A stretch of 7,817 nt of DNA from an uncultured Clostridia bacterium (GTDB taxonomy: Bacteria; Bacillota; Clostridia; Christensenellales; UBA1242): NCBI GenBank assembly GCA_947625955.1, contig CANQQH010000051.1, positions 1 to 7,817 on the forward strand, given 5' to 3'. Positions 5,498-7,817 of the stretch are shown one piece after another (within the stretch, counting starts at the first letter, position 1; the number at the start of each line of letters is the position of its first letter). The translations under genes were made by a program, and so were the position numbers. The notes below the pieces were generated by a model. It saw nothing but the letters and a program-made list of their open reading frames with translations. It did not search any database and had not been told where the DNA came from.

Positions 5498-7507
5498 ATT
5501 CTTCACAAACTTCAAAACAAATTTTTTATTATCAACGAACTCGCAATCCTCTTTCCCTTTCAAGAAATCAAAATGGTCTTTCGTGTTTTTTTCAACTTTC
5601 ACTTGTGTGTCTTCTGCGTTTTCTGGTGCGAACAATGATGTTGAAATATATGATAATGACGCATTTAATAGTTCGTCATTGCCTGTTGCAATATTTGCTT
5701 TTAATTTATTCCAACCAGCAGATTTACCATGATAGTATACTGTTTTTATTTTATAGTTATAGTTTGAATAAGAATTTATAAATGCTTTTTCCCCTATACT
5801 TTGCAAACCATTACCAATTTTCACCGTAGACATATGATAACACACAAAAGCACATTTACCAATTGTTATTATCTCATCTGGAATTATAACCGTATAATCA
5901 CTATTAGTATGACAATAATAAAATGCATAATCATCAATACTCGTCACACTTCCATCACTTGGAATAACAACACCATCAGAACCATTTAACAAAGTTTTTG
6001 TTGTTGTATCCACCAAGACATTGCATTCTCTTCCACTACCATCTCGGCTTGTATATCTTTTATTGTTTGTATCAACAATTATACTGCTGGTATCATTATA
6101 CGCAAAAGCAAGATACCCAACACTTGCCAAATTTGGTCCGATTACCAACTTACCTATGCCAGAACAATGGTAAAAGGCATAATCTTCAATAGTTTCAACA
6201 CTTTTCGGAATGGTTAAACTCGTCAAACCCGTGCATTCGTAAAAAGCATGCGAACCAATACTCTTTACGCCTTCTTCAATTTCTAGAGTTTTAACATTTT
6301 TAGGATTTTTAAATAGGTAACCTGGAATTCTTTTGACATTTGAGGAAAATGTAACCTTTGCGCTACTCGACATGTTGAACGGACTTGTATCCGAAGTAAA
6401 ATCCGGACAATTTGACGCAGTTATTCGCAACTCACTTATGGTAAATCCACTAAAAACACTGCTCACAGTCGCCAAACTATCCCCTATTGTCAATTTTGAA
6501 ATTTTGCACCCAAAAAAAGCACCATCTTCAATGGTAACAACACTATCTGGTATATTTATACCCGTAAGAGCGGTACAATTATTGAAAGTGTCGCGTTGTA
6601 TAACAGTCACTCCATTTGGAATATTGACGCTTTTGAGAGCATAGCAACTAGAGAACGCTCCAGCTCCAATTGTTGTTACCGTTGATGGAATTGAAACGCT
6701 TGTTATATAATAACTAGTCAAAAATCCAACAACCTCAATTTCTGTAACCGGAAGTCCATTGTAATAGCTTGGAATAACAACGTCATCACGAGCACTAGCC
6801 GTTCCCCTCACCATATAGTGATCGCCAGATTGTGTAAATATAAGCTTTCCATTTGTTGCCTCTTGCTCGCTATAGGTAATTTCAATATCGCCTATAACTC
6901 TATATTTATTTTCCCCTAGGCTAACTGCACCGGTTACATTGCAATCCACAAAGTAATTTTCTTTCGCATCGTAAGTTATTTCCAAAATCTCATTTGCATA
7001 TATCTCAGAATTGCTTACAACCTCAACTCCATTTCTCTTGACAGACACCCCGCTTGGTATCGTTCCGATATGGAACATTTGGTTTGCGTCTATTATCTCA
7101 TCTGGGTTTATATCTGGACTAGTGCACGAAAAGTTTGCACCCGCTTCAATATATATTGCTGGTCCGAAAGTTGCTTTGCAATTTTTGATAGTTCCGCCAG
7201 TTATTGTGCAAGTCGCTCCAGCCTCAACATAGATGCCTCCACCATAGGTTGCGGTGCAACCTTCTATTGTTCCACTTTCCATTATCAAGGTCGCACCACT
7301 TGAAATATATATTGCCCCGCCACGCTCCTTTGACTTGCCGCTTATAATGCTATCTCGAAAGGTGTAGGTCGCCCCCGACTCAATAATAATTGCACCACCT
7401 TTCTGGCTTAGTGGAACGCTCGCCGCTTTCGCATTTTCCACAGAGTGAAGAGCAAAAACCATTGCAACCATGAGTATAAAAACAAGAATTGTTGAAACTT
7501 TCTTCAT
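5489..7507 (-). CDS. Secreted protein with GGAI-type beta-helix repeats and BspA-like leucine-rich repeats
   Basis: A 672-residue exported protein. Residues 1-28 form a signal peptide (MKK, hydrophobic core, AKA cleavage motif at 26-28) with no lipobox. Residues 37-128 contain 26-residue repeats of the form GGAIYIxSGATxxxxxGTIxxCxA, resembling coils of right-handed beta-helix proteins. Residues 129-217 form a linker domain with beta-strand character. Residues 218-602 hold about eleven BspA/Treponema-type leucine-rich units of about 23 residues (pattern SIGxxAFxxCxxLxxLxIPxxV), an insertion at about 479-515 (SRDG...CNVLVDT...LLNG) and the common closing motif YYHGKSAGWNKL at 591-602. Residues 628-672 are a highly charged tail. 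No LPXTG, SLH, choline-binding or C-terminal membrane segment is visible. GAGGGG sits unusually close to the ATG. Such proteins often mediate adhesion or surface contact; the actual ligand is unknown. Confidence 0.93.
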   Translation of the reverse strand: MKKVSTILVFILMVAMVFALHSVENAKAASVPLSQKGGAIIIESGATYTFRDSIISGKSKERGGAIYISSGATLIMESGTIEGCTATYGGGIYVEAGATCTITGGTIKNCKATFGPAIYIEAGANFSCTSPDINPDEIIDANQMFHIGTIPSGVSVKRNGVEVVSNSEIYANEILEITYDAKENYFVDCNVTGAVSLGENKYRVIGDIEITYSEQEATNGKLIFTQSGDHYMVRGTASARDDVVIPSYYNGLPVTEIEVVGFLTSYYITSVSIPSTVTTIGAGAFSSCYALKSVNIPNGVTVIQRDTFNNCTALTGINIPDSVVTIEDGAFFGCKISKLTIGDSLATVSSVFSGFTISELRITASNCPDFTSDTSPFNMSSSAKVTFSSNVKRIPGYLFKNPKNVKTLEIEEGVKSIGSHAFYECTGLTSLTIPKSVETIEDYAFYHCSGIGKLVIGPNLASVGYLAFAYNDTSSIIVDTNNKRYTSRDGSGRECNVLVDTTTKTLLNGSDGVVIPSDGSVTSIDDYAFYYCHTNSDYTVIIPDEIITIGKCAFVCYHMSTVKIGNGLQSIGEKAFINSYSNYNYKIKTVYYHGKSAGWNKLKANIATGNDELLNASLSYISTSLFAPENAEDTQVKVEKNTKDHFDFLKGKEDCEFVDNKKFVLKFVKNKK
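5702..6856 (-). repeat. BspA-type leucine-rich repeat domain
   Basis: Encodes residues 218-602 of the secreted protein. About eleven units of about 23 residues follow the pattern (T/S)IGxxAFxxCxxLxxLxIPxxV; clear examples start at residues 279, 302, 325, 416, 439, 523 and 548. Two units are irregular: 347-390, with a long insert, and 462-515, which carries the extra SRDG...LLNG stretch found in many BspA-like proteins. The unit sequences are diverged, so the array looks old and stable rather than recently expanded. Confidence 0.85.
7124..7399 (-). repeat. Three and a half 78-bp (26-residue) GGAI repeats
   Basis: Encodes residues 37-62, 63-88, 89-114 and a partial copy 115-128 of the secreted protein. 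Every copy is exactly 26 residues where complete and opens GGAIIIESGAT, GGAIYISSGAT, GGGIYVEAGAT or GPAIYIEAGAN. Codon choice differs between copies, so DNA identity is modest. The motif recalls the GGA(I/L) repeats of autotransporter-like and pectin-lyase-fold proteins, though the FxxN motif of chlamydial Pmp proteins is absent. Confidence 0.85.
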
Positions 7508-7575
7508 AACCCCTCAACAAAAAAACATACAAGAAAAACAGCGCGCAAGATTTTCTTTGCCCACTTTATTTTTGC

Positions 7576-7603
7576 AATATAAATATACCCATATTGTTGT
7601 CAA
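7576..7603 (-). promoter_or_regulatory. Promoter of the leucine-rich-repeat protein gene
   Basis: On the minus strand, TTGACA (7598-7603, perfect consensus) and TATATT (7576-7581, five of six) are 16 bases apart. The expected leader is about 60 bases before the ATG at 7507. This shows the gene is its own transcription unit, downstream of the dnaE terminator. Confidence 0.78.
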
Positions 7604-7643
7604 GTGTTTAAAGCAACTTTTTCGATTTTTTAAAATTAAAAAA

Positions 7644-7660
7644 GACCACAAAATGTGGTC
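7644..7660. terminator. Hairpin terminator after the dnaE-like gene
   Basis: GACCACA (7644-7650) and TGTGGTC (7654-7660) pair perfectly around an AAA loop. On the minus strand the hairpin is followed by TTTTTTAATTTT, and it lies eight bases beyond the TAG stop at 7669-7671, so it terminates the rightmost gene. A seven-T run at 7662-7668 gives it the form of a bidirectional terminator, although no plus-strand gene reads into it in this window. Confidence 0.88.
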
Positions 7661-7668
7661 ATTTTTTT

Positions 7669-7817
7669 CTAGATATATTTAACGTTTGCGTCACCAATAA
7701 CGCTTTCAAGCTCGCTCATAAGCGCGGTGCTGACCGATACTTTTCGCCCCAAAAGATAAAGCTTTTTGTTGAACTGAACATAGGTGTCAGTGCTGCCTTC
7801 ATAGCTACTTAGGATGT
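7669..7817 (-). CDS. dnaE: C-terminal end of a probable DNA polymerase III alpha subunit
   Basis: Only the last 48 codons are in the window; the gene enters from the right edge and stops at TAG 7669-7671. The residues include YEGSTDTYVQFNKKLYLLG followed by LMSELESVIGDANVKYI. This resembles the extreme C-terminus of DnaE-type replicative polymerases, where a small beta domain (HEGxTPVYV...) precedes a final helix and a terminal GEENVKL-like strand. The remainder of the enzyme, including the polymerase active site, is not visible, so the assignment rests on this tail alone. A hairpin terminator follows directly. Confidence 0.55.
   Translation of the reverse strand, partial: ILSSYEGSTDTYVQFNKKLYLLGRKVSVSTALMSELESVIGDANVKYI

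Noticed and set aside
6333..6644. Plus-strand open frame of 103 codons within the LRR region
   Set aside because: It is antisense to the leucine-rich repeats, where the repeated codons leave the opposite strand open; no ribosome site or domain is visible.
7508..7668. Possible small RNA or CRISPR-like element in the 160-base gap
   Set aside because: The gap is explained by a promoter, a short leader and a terminator; there are no spaced repeats and no further stable structure that I can see.

Overview
This looks like a stretch of chromosome from a low-to-moderate-GC Firmicute, probably an uncultured gut Clostridia-type bacterium. The grounds are strong AGGAGG-type ribosome binding sites, a TTG-started lipoprotein, AT-rich intergenic regions with near-consensus sigma-A promoters, a Firmicute-style ValRS, and a secreted BspA-type leucine-rich-repeat protein of the kind common in gut and oral anaerobes. 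No taxon can be named from the sequence alone. There are no RNA genes, CRISPR arrays, insertion sequences or phage genes, and no gene-free stretch longer than about 160 bases.

Layout. Bases 1-2790 (minus strand) form a likely three-gene operon: a six-helix membrane protein of unknown function, a 69-residue two-helix membrane protein, then valS (valyl-tRNA synthetase), whose 3' end lies outside the window. Bases 2790-2916 are a compact divergent promoter region with a 7-bp inverted repeat overlapping both -35 elements. Bases 2916-5461 (plus strand) are a complete three-gene ABC importer of the nitrate/sulfonate/taurine class: lipoprotein substrate-binding protein, ATPase and permease. A single symmetrical hairpin at 5461-5497 terminates both this operon and the convergent gene that follows. 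Bases 5489-7507 (minus strand) encode a 672-residue secreted protein with a 26-residue GGAI-type repeat region followed by BspA-type leucine-rich repeats, with its own strong promoter. Bases 7669-7817 hold the C-terminal end of what is probably DNA polymerase III alpha (dnaE), closed by a hairpin terminator.

How the genes work together. The importer genes form one functional unit: the lipoprotein captures a small molecule outside the membrane, the permease carries it across, and the ATPase drives the cycle. The substrate cannot be read from the sequence, and no riboswitch precedes the operon. valS is housekeeping, but it appears to be expressed from the promoter of two unknown membrane proteins without a T-box leader. 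The leucine-rich-repeat protein is an independent unit, probably exported for surface or host contact.

The window is mostly ordinary chromosome. The points most worth a second look are the mixed-repeat secreted protein with no visible anchor, the unknown membrane-protein pair linked to valS, departures from consensus in the ValRS catalytic motifs, and the symmetrical divergent promoter. I found no convincing evidence of a new multi-gene system.
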